Source of the DNA: Anas platyrhynchos
Lineage: Eukaryota > Chordata > Aves > Anseriformes > Anatidae
Length of the DNA stretch: 64,000 bases
Direction: 5' to 3'
Assembly: GCF_047663525.1 (NCBI RefSeq)
Contig: NC_092621.1
Coordinates: 7,188,501-7,252,500 of the forward strand
Positions 48,563 through 60,900 of this stretch are shown here, piece after piece. Position numbers and translations under genes: made by a program. How positions within the stretch are numbered: the first letter of the stretch is position 1; every line of letters starts with the position of its first letter. The notes under the pieces were generated by a model that saw only the letters and a program-made list of their open reading frames with translations, was not told the DNA's origin and did not search any database.

Positions 48563-49038
48563 TGTGAGAAACACTCCGTAGCCAATAACTTAGGCTCAGG
48601 CGAGGATCTCAGTGAAGTAGTAATTTATTTGCGATTGCAATGGCGGGTGCCCCACAAGCAGGAGAGAGCGCATCTACTAGTTCCAAAACACAGTTTATAT
48701 ACCTTTTGATGGCAGGACCCTCCCCTGTTTCCCCACTGAGTGAGTAATCCAGGTTCACAATCTATTTGATGCTTCACAAACAACGCATGGCCTTCAGTTG
48801 CCGGCCTGCTAAATTTCAAATTTCTTTTGACATTTTTACTGCTTGAAGTGGTAATGTTTCTTCACTTATCTGACTTGACACCGTGATTTTCACCTAATTG
48901 TCCTAAGGAGTCTGGTTGTCTGCATTTTACTAGGTCGCCTGCTGAACTTTCTTATCACTGTAAGCATATCTCAGTACCACATTCCCTCCTTCTAAACAAT
49001 GTAACTCTGCAAAAACAACATTTCTATTCCCACATATG
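48559..49038 (-). mobile_element. Solo LTR of the gamma-like family, copy C, with 4-bp TSD
   Basis: The LTR runs 48563-49034 (472 bp), the same length as copy A and differing at about 7 positions. It is flanked by a perfect 4-bp duplication TATG (48559-48562, 49035-49038), the size made by gammaretroviral integrases. TATA and AATAAA are retained on the minus strand. It sits within the second class II ERV copy. Confidence 0.95.
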
Positions 49039-49268
49039 GAACTTAAAGGATTCTTTATTACCTTTTTTGATTGTACGTATGTATAGGCATACTCGGGTTT
49101 AGTATATAAAGCAATGTTCTGTATATTTAGAATATTTGATGTTCGTGTGTGTGTGTTGGTTGAGCATAGACTCCCCGCACACCCAGTTCCGTTTTACTTG
49201 CCTTTTATTCCTTTTAGAAATATTTGTTTTATAAATATTACAAAATTCAGATTGAGACCTCATTTATA
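49035..49268 (+). mobile_element. 3' tail of the second class II ERV copy
   Basis: About 230 bp homologous to 36550-36744, containing GTATATAAAGCAATG (a possible TATA box) and ending TCATTTATAACA like copy 1. Its first 75 bp repeats the segment just left of the inserted LTR (48486-48562), so the target had a tandem duplication before the LTR arrived. Confidence 0.7.
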
Positions 49269-49347
49269 ACAAAAATAATTAAATAAATAATTAAACAAAT
49301 AAATAAAGGCACAAGAAAAGGAGAAAGAGTATGACGATGCCCTGACA

Positions 49348-49785
49348 AAATCATAGAATTGTAGAATATCCCAAGTTGGAAGGGATAAGTGATAAGGATC
49401 ATCAAGTTCAACTTCTGACACCGCACAGTTCTGCCCAAAAGTTTAGACCATGTGACTAAGTGCACAGTCCAATCGCTTCTTAAATTCAGACAGGCTTCAG
49501 TCACTTTGGTGCAGTGACTACGTCCCTGGGGAGCCTGTTCCATTGTGCAGCCACCCTCTCAGTGAAGAACCTCTTCCTGATGTCCAGCCTAAACTTCCCC
49601 TGCCTCAGACCGACACCATTCCCGTGGGTCCTATCACTGGTGTTTACGGAGAATAGGTCAGCTGCCGCTTCACTCCCACGTGTGAGGAAGTTGTAGACTG
49701 CGATGAGGTCCCCTCTCAGCCTCCTCTTCTCCAGGCTGAACAGGCCCAGTGCCCTCAGCCGCTCCTCATACGTCTTCCCCTCTAA
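49348..49785 (-). mobile_element. CR1 LINE 3' fragment, minus strand
   Basis: About 438 bp holding the C-terminal end of CR1 ORF2 and the 3' tail on the minus strand. Readable blocks include [42 protein letters not shown] and, after a frameshift, the LDCALSHMV-like end. The 3' tail is ATTCTACAATTCTATGATTT at 49348-49370. This is a normal 5'-truncated insertion. It is a different CR1 stretch from the RT fragment at 31397-32388, although the two would abut in a full-length element. Confidence 0.93.
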
Positions 49786-51915
49786 GAAAGGAACTGTCTT
49801 AAAGATAGGAAAAGATAGAAACTAATAAAATTTCTTCCACAGCCAAACTTCTTCTGTTTCAAACATCAAGGTTGTGCATGTGTTCAAATCAACAAACTGG
49901 GGAAAAAAAAAAAAAAATTCTCCATGGAGTTAAACAAGATCCAGACACACCATATTCCTTTCTATTCATACCCTCATGAATTGTTTTGGTCAGAAGAATG
50001 AGTTTTTATGATATCTCTGCAAAGGGTAGATATATGGGTTTCTGTCTATCATGTAGTTCTTTTACCTGCAGAGACCCTGACTGGGCTCTTTCCATCCCTG
50101 CAATGGCCCTGAAGGAAAGTCATTGTTACCATTTACATGGCAAAAATCTTATCCTGGGTATGCCTATCCAAGTCTGCCTGTTGCCAATGGCAAAGGTTTA
50201 CCCCAAACTGGTTTGACAAAAGCAGCTTTCTGTCTATTAGAAACAAAGACATAATTTTGGAGAGGACTTCAATGATTACGCAGGTCAATTCCATACTTTC
50301 CTTTGTTGTCTTCTTAGTTTAATTGTTAAAAATCTTCATGACCTGCTAAGCACTGTTGTCTGTATCTTGTTTGCTCTGTTGTTCAGATTTTGCCTGATTT
50401 TCTCTGCTTTGATGGTTTACTACTGTTCATTTTTGAACCTTGCTGCTCTTTCAAACTTTATCAGTAAGACAAATGGCAGCATTACCTATTTACATCCCCC
50501 AGTGAGTTTTCTCAGACATGAACAGAAACAAAATCTTTTCATTTGGAGTCCAAATATAATTTTGCTATTTTATATATATCACTTTTCATTCTTCTGCCGT
50601 TAGATCTGATATTTTCTTCCCCCCCCCCCCCCCCCCCTCCCCTTTTTATGCAAAGTGAGAAATTGCTTACTTTTGTCACTGGGAAAAGAACTGTTTTTCT
50701 CTGTTAGCTTCTGACAACCAGCTGGTATTTGGATTTGCTGGTATGCAATGTATTGCTTTTGCTGTACTGAACTTGAATTAATTTGCTACACTGAATTTGT
50801 GCTAAAAACAAAGAAAAAAAAATAAAAGCAAAAGCATTTTCAAGCAAAATGTACAGAAGAGTTCAAATATTACAGGGGACACTGACAATATCTGAGAGTT
50901 ACTCAGTAATCTTCCTGTAAGCTGTTAGCGTTTGCTCTCAGAAAGCAGATATCAACCTAGTACACTGAGAAATGAGAAAAACTTTCTATTCTTCTTACCT
51001 TCGATTTGAGTTGCTTGTTTTTTTCTTATTAATTTATTTATTTTTGTTTTGTTTGTTTGTTTGTTTGTTTGTTTGTTTTTCATTATATTTTCTGACAGAA
51101 GAAACATTTCTTGATTTACTCCTCAGAGGGAGAAAAAAAATGCCCTCTGTGATAAGTCAGAAATGAAAGCACTTTCTTTCAGTCTCTTTTCTTCCTATTT
51201 CCCACTATCTTCCTAAATGTAGAGTCATGGGGGATAGAAACTGAGGCCGAATAAATATTAGGAAAGCAACAGTGGAAAGAAATTAAGAGAAGAGGTTCAT
51301 ATCCTTGTTTATTTGACTTTCAGCCACACCTCAGAAGATGTCATACTTTTCACATCACACAACAAAACCACTACCAAGCCCCAAACCATTATTTTAAACA
51401 CTAAAGAGACACCAAAGGTGACAAAACAGATGTGGTGTTTTATTTTGTCATTATAAAATGCTCAGATATGGGAGAGCTGCAGGTTAATAACAGTATGGCT
51501 TGTAGGGGAGATACCACAGACTGAGTGCAAACTCAGGACACTGTCTGGGATTTTCATGGTGCAGACTAATGTGTATGAGGTAGAGCCTTTACAGGAGCAT
51601 TGCTTTATTTTACATTTAAACAGCTACTTCTTAATAACCCCCTGTGTAACATAGAATCAATGTCTTAATTTCCTTCAAACCTTTGGGCAAACACTCATGA
51701 TGCTGCATCAGCCACAATCTCCTTCATGGGAGCAAGAATGAAAGATGCAGGGGATCGACAGGGACATGCTTTGTACCAAAGGAAGTATTTGCTATAGCTA
51801 CACCTCTGCAATGAACAGGAACTGTGTTTCTATTTCGCTGCATATTTTCCTAGACAGTAATTCATAGTACATTCCTTCTCCCCATTCACCCCTTTATCCA
51901 GAGCATGATAGATTT
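49786..51915. other. Unique DNA, no gene seen
   Basis: No exon or transposon recognised. Contains a C19 run (50619-50637) and a (TTTG)n tract (about 51044-51080). Confidence 0.55.
50619..50637. repeat. C19 homopolymer
   Basis: Nineteen consecutive C, then TCCCC. Long C/G homopolymers are rare and prone to sequencing error; the other strand could form G-quadruplex structures. Confidence 0.9.
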
Positions 51916-51919
51916 ATTG

Positions 51920-52025
51920 GGCTGGGTCTTCATGTGGTGTAAATTGGCATTGCTGCATTGATTCCTGTGGGGCTGTGTTGATTTATGCCAGCTGAGGATC
52001 TGGTCCATTTTCATGATATTCAAAC
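51920..52025. mobile_element. Ancient amniote repeat with hairpin (GGTGTAAATTGGCAT type)
   Basis: GGTGTAAATTGGCATTGCTG..., a central loop, then ...TTTATGCCAGCTGAGGATCTGG form imperfect inverted repeats. This pattern is known to me from old amniote repeats shared by birds and turtles. I do not assign a family name. The hairpin arms remain partly paired despite age. Confidence 0.55.
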
Positions 52026-52962
52026 ATCAATCCTTGCATCCCATTTTCCCATCTGTAGGCTTTTTTCAGTTGTGCCTTTGAGAAGAAAACACAAATGAGT
52101 TAAGGGGCTGTCACCAGCCCAGGGAAGAATTTGTTTTTCTTTTCTTTGTGGCTACCATCTTTCCTGTTAATTTCCATGGCAGGTCCCTCACAAGTTTCTC
52201 CAAAACTTGTTACCATGCCCTCATGAGGATGTCAGCTCCTATTGCAGACTGAAACATTATGAGGGGAAGTTATTAGCTATTCTCTTTACATACTCTTTCT
52301 TTATATCTGAATTATTAGAAGGATGAATGCTGGTCATCAAAAGAAATAATGAGTTTTAGAAAGTGAAAATGAAAGTGGCAAAAACAAAAGAAATCTGATC
52401 TTTGCAGTGAGGTCCACAGAGAAGAGGAACAAAGAGGTAGAAGATAAAAAAAAAAAAAAAGAGAGAAAAGAAATGAGAACTCAAAAGCAAAAGAAAAGAA
52501 AGAAAAGGGAGAAAAGGAAGAAAAGAGAAGAAAAGGGAGGTTTGGACTGAGAAAGAGTAGACTAGTTCCTCAGCAGAATTGAAAGCAGTCGTGGTGCAGG
52601 CAGAAGGAAGAGAACTCATCTTCAGATCTTTAAAGACACTTTCCCTCCCTTTTAACTGACTACTATTAATATCGGTCATTAAATCTCAATACTGAGTGGT
52701 GTGAATTGTGTGCGTGTCATGGTTCCAGAGGCTGGGCATAGTAGTATGCCCTCAGAGGCAAAAGACCACAGAAGCAGAAAGTTCTTCCTATATCTGCATG
52801 GAGACCACGCAGCCTCCTTCCCCGCCCCCCCCCCCAGATAAAAAGCACAGATCAAAATCACCTAACCATGAACCATTGCTGTACACCAGGTATGTATTCA
52901 CAGTGGCAGAACTGCTCTTGGTTGAGGAAGGAGCAAAAGAGCAAAGAGACCAAAGGAAGAAC

Positions 52963-53030
52963 GGGGGGGGGGGGGGGAGGGGGAGAGGGGGACAGAAAAG
53001 GAAGGGGGGAAGGGGGGGAAGCGCGGGAGG
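52963..53030 (+). other. G-rich tract, quadruplex-capable
   Basis: G15 followed by AGG GGG AGA GGGGG and further runs of six and seven G. A C13-type run lies 150 bp upstream (about 52824-52837), so the strands differ strongly in G content here. Confidence 0.8.
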
Positions 53031-54920
53031 CCTGCATGCAAAGTGTTCTTCTTGCCCCTGTCTTTCTTGGTTTATAATTGATGAAGAATTGTTGCAGCTT
53101 TTCTTAGGAAGAAAAAAAGAAATAATCTTTTTGATCACTCAGTTCTGATAAATCTTTTTCTTTTCTTTTTTTTTTTCCCCTTTCCTCCATTCTGATAAAA
53201 AAATAAAAAAAATAAAAAGCTGAAAGCAGTTAATAATTAAAGTGAAGATTTTGCCTATATTATCTCTCTGCTTTCAACAGTTTAAGCAATTGATTTCCCT
53301 AGCTTGAGCCCATGCAGACTCTGTTTAATATGTTGTATCTCCAGTTTACTTCATTGATGCCTGTCTGTCTGCTGTCGCAGAAAGCAGAGGTATTCAGATT
53401 AGCAGAGCTGTAATGCTGAGATCCTTATTCAAGCTCCTGCTTAGCCACATATCTTCTGTATAACCATGACCATGCTACTTATTCTATCTGTTCTGGGTTT
53501 CTATTTATCCAAAGCACCAGTGTGTTTTGCTACCTTCTAGGGAAATGGTATAAAAGAAGTCTAGGAGGGTAAACGTATACCACAACGATATTTGCAATAG
53601 AGCTGCTTTCTAAAACCAGCAAAGATTGTTTCACTTCTGAACGATATGTAATTTGGTACTTCTCCAACAGACTTTTTCTTTCTTCTCCTTTTCTTCAGTA
53701 TTCAGGGGTGAAATCTCTACCTATATAACATACAAACAACAATTGAGTGAGGCCAAATGAAATAATGGAAGACTCTGTGAAAGTAAAAAATACAAAATTT
53801 AGAAGTGTATTATTTTTGCTTGAACTTGGACACATTTTTACTTGAACATTTCCCTACCTTAACTTTTTTTCACCCTTACCCACTTCGGATTAGCACTAGG
53901 GACTTTTCAAACAGAGGAGCACAAAATTTCTGGTTCTTAATTTTTTTGGTATGATAGAAATTCCTTCTGGAGGACTATGCATTTGTGATTATCTCTGCCT
54001 CTGTCTACACATTCTTTGACTGCCTCTACCTGGCAGTGAACAGTCTTCAACTCAAAATTTGTCATACTATTAAACTGTAAAATAAACTGTCCATTTTTAA
54101 ACCTTGGAGGGTTGGGAAGGTTATTTGCCTTGGAGAGAGTAATACACTGTACCTTGTCTAAATATAAGAACCTTGAACCATGTTAAACTTATGGAAATAT
54201 GCCTGGGTGGCCTCAGGAGTATACAGAGGCAACAGCACTGTCTCTTCCATGGTCATAGTTCTCCATTACAGCTTCATAGTCCTTCAGGGTAATTCAAAGG
54301 GGACATTAACGAATCTTGAGGAAGGGCTTTTTTTTTTTTTCCTTTAACTCCTCTTCATGATCTATGAGATATTTCTGCAACTGAAAATACTAATTGATGT
54401 AAATCTGTGGGATGCCCTCCTGGGAGTCACTTACCTTGTATCACCGACCATCTCCTGGGAGCGGTGGATCTCAGCTGCAGTCCTGTGAAGAAAAGCTAAG
54501 TGATCTTCTACCTCAGATGAACTGTGATCAAGACACTCTATAATACAAAGGGAAAGAATGTCAGGACACCTGATACAAGCTTCATAGAATAATGAAACGT
54601 GTAATTGCAAAATAACTAATGTAAATGATTAAAAAAAAAAAAAAAAAAACACTCTTAAGACTGTTTGATACTTCCTTTTGAAGATTTCAAATGAATAGAG
54701 ATAAAAGCTTGTTGGGACAGTCTGCATTTCGGTGTGAGTGATTTATTTTTTTTTTTGGAAAAATGAATATTTTATTATGTTTTTCATCAAAAAAAATCTT
54801 CAAAATTGTTGTCTGCACTATGTTGTGGAAAAATCCATAAACTTGCAGTATTTCTAAAAGACCAGGAACTGCACAGGATCGATTTTTGGCAACAAAAAAA
54901 TCAATATTTTGATTTAAAAA

Positions 54921-55084
54921 TAAAAAGAAAAGAAAAAGAAAAGAAAAGAAAAGAAAAGAAAAGAAAAGAAAAGAAAAGAAAAGAAAAGAAAAGAAAAGAA
55001 AAGAAAAGAAAAGAAAAGAAAAGAAAAGAAAAGAAAAGAAAAGAAAAGAAAAGAAAAGAAAAGAAAAGAAAAGAAAAAAAGAAA
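54921..55084. repeat. (AAAAG)n pentanucleotide repeat, about 160 bp
   Basis: More than 30 almost perfect AAAAG units. All-purine mirror-symmetric repeats of this kind can form triplex (H-DNA). The lysine/glutamate-rich frame through it is an artefact. Confidence 0.97.
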
Positions 55085-55226
55085 AACTAGTGTTGTTTTA
55101 ATAAATACTGACCTTGTAAGTAACATTTTCAGAATTTAAATATTTTAGGAAAATACATTTTTGACAGAAAGGGATTTTTCTTCATTAAATGCATCTTGAT
55201 AGCCCTACAAAAATATGGTGAATGAA

Positions 55227-55228
<2 letters not shown>

Positions 55229-55258
<30 letters not shown>
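55229..55258. repeat. (TA)n microsatellite
   Basis: About fifteen uninterrupted TA units. Confidence 0.95.
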
Positions 55259-55260
<2 letters not shown>

Positions 55261-56275
55261 TACCTCTAGTTACATTTACTTTTAATTGTAGCCAACATAA
55301 TTGTATAATCACAGATCAGTTTGGCAACCTTCTTTCCATGAAAAGGCAATGACCACTAGCCAATTGGAATTCAGGCCTTTTGACCCTCTCTCATGCTCAA
55401 CTTAAAAGACCTGTATGGAAAGCCTGTCATTGTATTTCAAAGCAATGTGTACTGCACAAGTAAGAATTACGTTATGGCTATATACTTCCTTCCTTTTGAT
55501 AGTACTACTTTGATTTCATTTTAATTTTACTGGAGAACCCTCTCACTGGATGTCTTAATGAGATGTTAGGTCTTAAATTGCAAGCAATGTATAATTTTTT
55601 CCATTTTTTTTTAGAATCTGAGAACATCAAAAAAGGCCAGCACTGTATTCTGACTTCCTTTGAGATATATGGTAAGTTATTATGATGTGTCACTTAATCA
55701 TACTCAAGGGCATTAATATTTTGTGACATGCCATGAATGATAAGGTGTTGTAACTCAGAAGTTACCTCCTGTCACAACTGTCAAGTAGGACATGAAATCA
55801 GATCCCAATGGTAAAATTTAGTTATCTACCTAACTAATTTAGGACAAGGACTTCAATATGCTGTTGCTGCACTATCCCAGGGAAATATGTTAACAGAGCA
55901 GAAGGTAAGGGAATCTTTTTCAGTTTCTTTACTCATCAGTTGTGTGTTTAGCCCTAAATTTGGGTGTGCTGTTCCATGTACCAAATTCTTTTTCCTTTGC
56001 CATTTAGAGGAAGAATCTATCTATCAGAGCAAAAAAAAGTGTCTGCTCTGATATACTCCTCTTGAAATCAATGGGATACAGATTTCACCAACACCAGCAA
56101 TAAAAACGTGGTAAAGAAATACACACAAATGCAATAATATTAGATCTCCATAGATAACGGAGAAGAATCAAAGGTCTTTAAAACAGAACTGCCAAAAACA
56201 TTTATAAAAAAATGGTTATTCTCAGCCCAATAATTCTGGAGCACACAATAAAATTATTAGGCATTAGGGTAAAAA

Positions 56276-56277
<2 letters not shown>

Positions 56278-56334
<57 letters not shown>
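56278..56334. repeat. (CA)n-(TA)n compound microsatellite
   Basis: About 20 CA units pass directly into about seven TA units. Confidence 0.95.
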
Positions 56335-57590
56335 AATTTTTTTTTTGCATGTATTATATGCCAATCTTGCGAACCTATTGCCACAGACTGTCCTAGAAAC
56401 CAGAAGTATAAATTACATACATAATGACTGTATTTATTTCTAAAAAACAGATTTTTTAATAATGAGCTGTTGATAAATTTATTATGAATCCTACTAACAA
56501 GACCCAATTTCTACAGCATTTGAAGGCAGCTTCATACAATATCAACAGGTGACCTAACCACTGGTGCACACCCAAAAAAAAAAAGAAGCTCCTTTCCTTC
56601 TAAAATCATCCTACATTAAGAGACTACTAATGTTGCTATGATCTCAAAGTCATGAGTCTCTTTTGGATGCAAGTTTGTGACATTGGAAAATAGCATTAAG
56701 TATATGTTAGTTTGTATGGAACAAAAATTATGTGGAAAAGAAATGAACTCTTCAGACCTATCCAACATCCTTCCAAGACACATGATCCACTCCAGTAAGA
56801 CAATGTATATAGTAAAAGTGTACAATCATTTCATGAAAAAATACTCATTGAAAAGACAAGTATTTTGAATCTGAACAATCCTAGATCTCAGAAATAAGCA
56901 TGTCCTGTAGAACAACCTACAGCTGTAATCATGGAGAAGATCCTGAATCCTATATTCAATAGATATGTTCCAGAGTGAGGCAAAGGCTGGAATTAACATG
57001 CAAATTTATATCTTAGAGAGAACTGGATTCATTTTTTTTTCTGCCCAAACCAGTAAGAGGATCTCCTCAAATATCTTTGGGAGTCTAATCTGATCTTCTC
57101 TGTTCTTCCTCCATAAAGCAGGGATGCTGACAAATCCCAGTCTTGCTGAATGGATCTGCTAAAATTTGGCACTGTTCAGGAACTATAACACTGTATGCCA
57201 AATGAGTTGCCCTGATCGAAACCTCTGAACCACCCTGAGCTACTAATGCTTCACTACTACCTTTGTGGTTGAGGAAGGACAGACGTGATTTGATTAACCA
57301 GGTAGCTCTGGCCAGTTCAGCAAGATGTTTTTGGCTTGCTAATATGTAATTGCATAAAAACTCTAGTAAAATGGAGCTTCTTTAAAGACAAAATGTTATT
57401 CTAAACATTCTAATAGCTTTTACCCTTTCTATAGGTCAAACAGAAGTCCCAAGGCTGTATGTTTTCCCCAGGCTGTCAGGGCATTAGGATATGGTTCCAC
57501 ATTTTCTGTTTGACACCCATCTCTGTTCCAAATACATAAAGAACAATAGAAGGAGGTCAGGGGCCAATTATTCTAATTAGTCACCAAGGT

Positions 57591-57880
57591 CAGAATAAGC
57601 AGTAATGGGATGAAGCTGCAACAAAGGGGAAATTTAAGTTAATGATTAAGACAAACTTTATAACTATTAGGATAGCTAGAGCCATGGAACAAACTGCCAA
57701 GGGAGGTCACAGAACCACTTTCACTTAGAAGCTTTGAAGGGCGGACTTATAATCAGTCTAACAGTAATGGCTTAAAGAAAATGAATTCAGTCTTGCTGTG
57801 AATCAGAAGCACAAGATATGCCACCCACTAGGGTCCCTCTTCCAGCCCTAATGATTCAGTGCTGAATCTATGGACAAAAA
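57591..57880 (+). mobile_element. Ancient CR1/L3-like LINE 3' relic
   Basis: The stretch with GGAACAAACTGCCAAGGGAGG, GCTTTGAAGGGCGGACTTAT and CCTCTTCCAGCCCTAATGATTC parallels the ORF2 end and 3' UTR of old CR1/L3-type LINEs. No open frame remains. Confidence 0.6.
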
Positions 57881-58559
57881 TAATTCTCTGTTCTTGTAGA
57901 AAAAAAAAAAAAAAAAAGGTTTGAGGAAAGGTAGCTGGTGTATACCTTGACTAATACTCTGATAATGTTCTCAGCATGTCTAATTGGGTGCCACTATACT
58001 TGAAGGTTTTAAAAAAATATTAATGGTGATTTTACCCAATACTTATCACTTTTATCCAAGCATCTCAAACCCCATTACAAGGTTTGTGAAGCTCTATTAA
58101 CCTATCAAGCTTCACAACAGGAATATGTTGTGCTCAGGTGATTATTGTGACAAATTCAGCTGTGTCATGAGACTTGAGGATTTATTTCTAAATCATAATA
58201 AATAAATTGAAGTAGTGACAAATTCAGGATAGAGTTGAAGAAAATTGAGTATATCAGGCAAAATAGGTGCTATATTGAAGGCAGATGGACAATTAATTGG
58301 TCCTCTGGGCAATGTCCACAGAGCTATCAGAATTGAGCTTTGTGGATAATGCATGTGGTTGAATGTCTCACACTCACTTTTACAGTTGGTTAAATATTGG
58401 GCCAAACAAGGCATTTCTGGCAGTGTAATTTCTCTAGCACTATGGATAAAAGGAAACCTCTTTCCACAAAGCAAGCCCTGGGAGTTCCTTATATTAATTC
58501 CTACACGGAGTCCAAATTGTATGTTTGAAGTAAGAAAAGTAGCAAACCCATTTTAAGAA

Positions 58560-59200
58560 CACACAGAGATGGAAAATCTACCACCTTCTTTGGTAAATAG
58601 TTCCTGTGGTTAATCATCTTGCTGTTTAAATCTATGCTTTATTTTCAGTTTGAATTTCTGTAGCTTTAACATCCAACCTTTGAACAACACCACAGCTTTG
58701 TCCACAATGTTCTTTACGTAGATACTTACAGACTAATCAAATCTCCCCGTGTGTTTTACCTCTGCCAAGCCAGATCAAATGAAATACTGAATTCATACAG
58801 GGAGACATAAGAATAATTTATGTCTGAACCCTGATGTGCAAAAGATTTTTACAAAGGGAATCTGGAAGAGCAGCAGCTATAGCCATGTTTAAAAAATGGG
58901 TCACTACCTCCTTGCATTATCCTTCTGTTTGTATAGTCAGCTTTAATACTTCTTTCTCCCCTGGATTTGTAATGGCACACTTGGTCCCAATTGTTCACTT
59001 ACACCCAGCTTACCAAGCAATCCAGAGAGCTCTAACTAAGTCATCTATTTTGCTCATTATTTACTACTCTGCCCAAATTTATGTCATCTGAAAATACTCT
59101 CTGTAATGATTTTCTGTTTATTTTTTTCCCTAGGTCCTTGTTAAAACTATTTAATAATCATAGGTATGAACCAACACCTCTCTGGAATTCCACTGAAAGG
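58560..59200 (-). mobile_element. Probable ancient LINE relic, minus strand
   Basis: Plus-strand AATTTATGTCATCTGAAAAT (about 59079-59098) resembles the antisense of the FADDTK region of LINE RTs, and GGAATTCCACTG further right resembles the antisense of the GVPQGS region. Sequence near 58700-58760 recalls the antisense of a later ORF2 part. Very decayed and family uncertain. Confidence 0.4.
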
Positions 59201-60796
59201 AGTTTTTGAGGGCTGATTGCTCATTTTATGTGATATTTTGGGATCCAATACTCAGTATTTTTTCATCTGTGCAAAGTAAGCTATATTAATTATTAAAACT
59301 GGCACCATGAACTCCCTCTTCCCCCAACCCCCCTCTTTTTTTTTTTTTTTTTTCTCAGAGAACTGCTTTAACTTCTTGTTGCAAGAATGTTCTTATAATC
59401 AGACAACCCTTGTTCAGGACTTTGAAGTTTTTGTTTGCATCCCATTACACCAGGCTTCCAAAGATATAATGACTAAAGCACTAAAAATGAATTTAGTTTA
59501 ATTCGCCTTTCCATCAGTCTTCAAATGCCTTTTATTTTCTTTAGTTTCCCAGAACAAATCAAGTTCAGGCAAGAATTATGAAAGTTCTCAAAGGACAGGG
59601 AGGCACTATCCACCAGGAATAACAGTTCTGGTAAACATCTAGGCTAGCCGATAGAAAGATAAAAAGGCCATCTTTAGGCAGAAGCTACTTTCTTCCCAGA
59701 CTTAGTAAAAATTCTTATCTTATGGTCAGTTCAATTACACCGAAAACATGTTGCAGCTTCAGATCAGGAAAACAAACAAACAAACAAACAAACAAACAAA
59801 ACAGATAGAAAGAAATCAAATTAAAAAGATAGGTACAGCAACCCTTTGAACAGGACAACTATGTCAAACTTTAGAGTTTGGACACCAATCAGTAATGTGA
59901 CAACTGAATCCATTGTTGCAGACAAAATGCTGTAGTAAACGTTCAAGAGACAGGGAAGGGAGTGGAGAAGAGGAAGAGAGAGAGGGAGATATTAAATTTG
60001 ATCATATTAGGATTGATTTAAAGATTGTTTGGGAGCTACTTTCATTTTCATTTTAATATTATTAGGAGATAGCAGCATGTAACAGGCTTTGACACTGAAT
60101 GCTATGCTTTGCATCGGTTGCAGAAGTTGCCTGGGGAAGCACTGGGGAGTGGGAAGGAATTGATCAGATTCTTTCTTTTTCATATGGGAGGGAAAAAGTT
60201 CTGTGACATTTACAAAGTCATCTATCATCTGAACAATAGGCTGGAAGACAAGTTCCTACACTTCATGTTTTTTTTGTTTTTTTTTTTTTTAAACCTGTAC
60301 ACATACATATTTGTTTGCCAGAGGTTAAAGGGAAAACTGTGTACTTCCAGTGATGAAAAACAGCTCTTACTAATTTATACAGCCAGTGTTTGTCCCTCTC
60401 CCCATTCACTCATTCCTCAAGTGTATTATTCACTCTATATCAAACCCATTGTCTGTAGGTTTTCAAATGAAAGCATGGATGGTACCTGGACTGTCACTAA
60501 CCTACCAGCATCAAATAAAACCTTGTCAATGTATGTTAAAGCATTTTGCAGATAGTTCCAATAATAGGATATGAGATTTATTACCTGTCTTGTTTTGGGG
60601 TTTTGTTTTTCTTTTTGATGAGGAATCTGAGACAGAGAGAGACATGGAGTGTATTAACTGGAGTCAAATAGTGAAATAACAGTGAATCAGTGAGTGCTAT
60701 AACGCAATGCTATGCTCTTCACCAGAGATTATGAACATACCTGTAAAAGATATCTAACAGAACTAGGGCTTGACTGTATTCTTACAAGGAGGTTTC

Positions 60797-60900
60797 CATT
60801 TTATTTTATTTTATTATTTTATTTTATTTTATTTTATTTTATTTTATTTTATTTTATTTTATTTTATTTTATTTTATTTTATTTTATTTTATTTTATTAT
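60797..60900. repeat. (TTTTA)n pentanucleotide repeat
   Basis: About 20 almost perfect TTTTA units with one interruption (TTATTATTTT), directly followed by a different pentanucleotide array. Confidence 0.97.

Larger units (their letters stand above)
52030..57590. other. Unique DNA, no gene seen; microsatellites
   Basis: No exon defended. The 146-codon plus frame at 52708-53148 runs through C-rich and G-rich simple sequence and is rejected. Purine-rich sequence at 52445-52545, G-rich tract 52963-53030, (AAAAG)n 54921-55084, (TA)n 55229-55258, (CA)n(TA)n 56278-56334. Around 56050-56095 a TCAATGGG-containing stretch may be another ancient repeat. Confidence 0.5.

Noticed and set aside
52708-53148. 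146-codon plus-strand frame with proline and glycine-rich stretches
   Set aside because: The length comes from C-rich and G-rich simple sequence; there is no domain, no splice context and no codon-use signal.
54806-55126. Lys/Glu-rich plus frame and Phe/Ser/Leu-rich minus frame
   Set aside because: They are translations of the (AAAAG)n array.
60109-60555. 148-codon plus-strand frame
   Set aside because: It crosses a long T run coding poly-Phe and has no recognisable motif; expected by chance in a window of this size.
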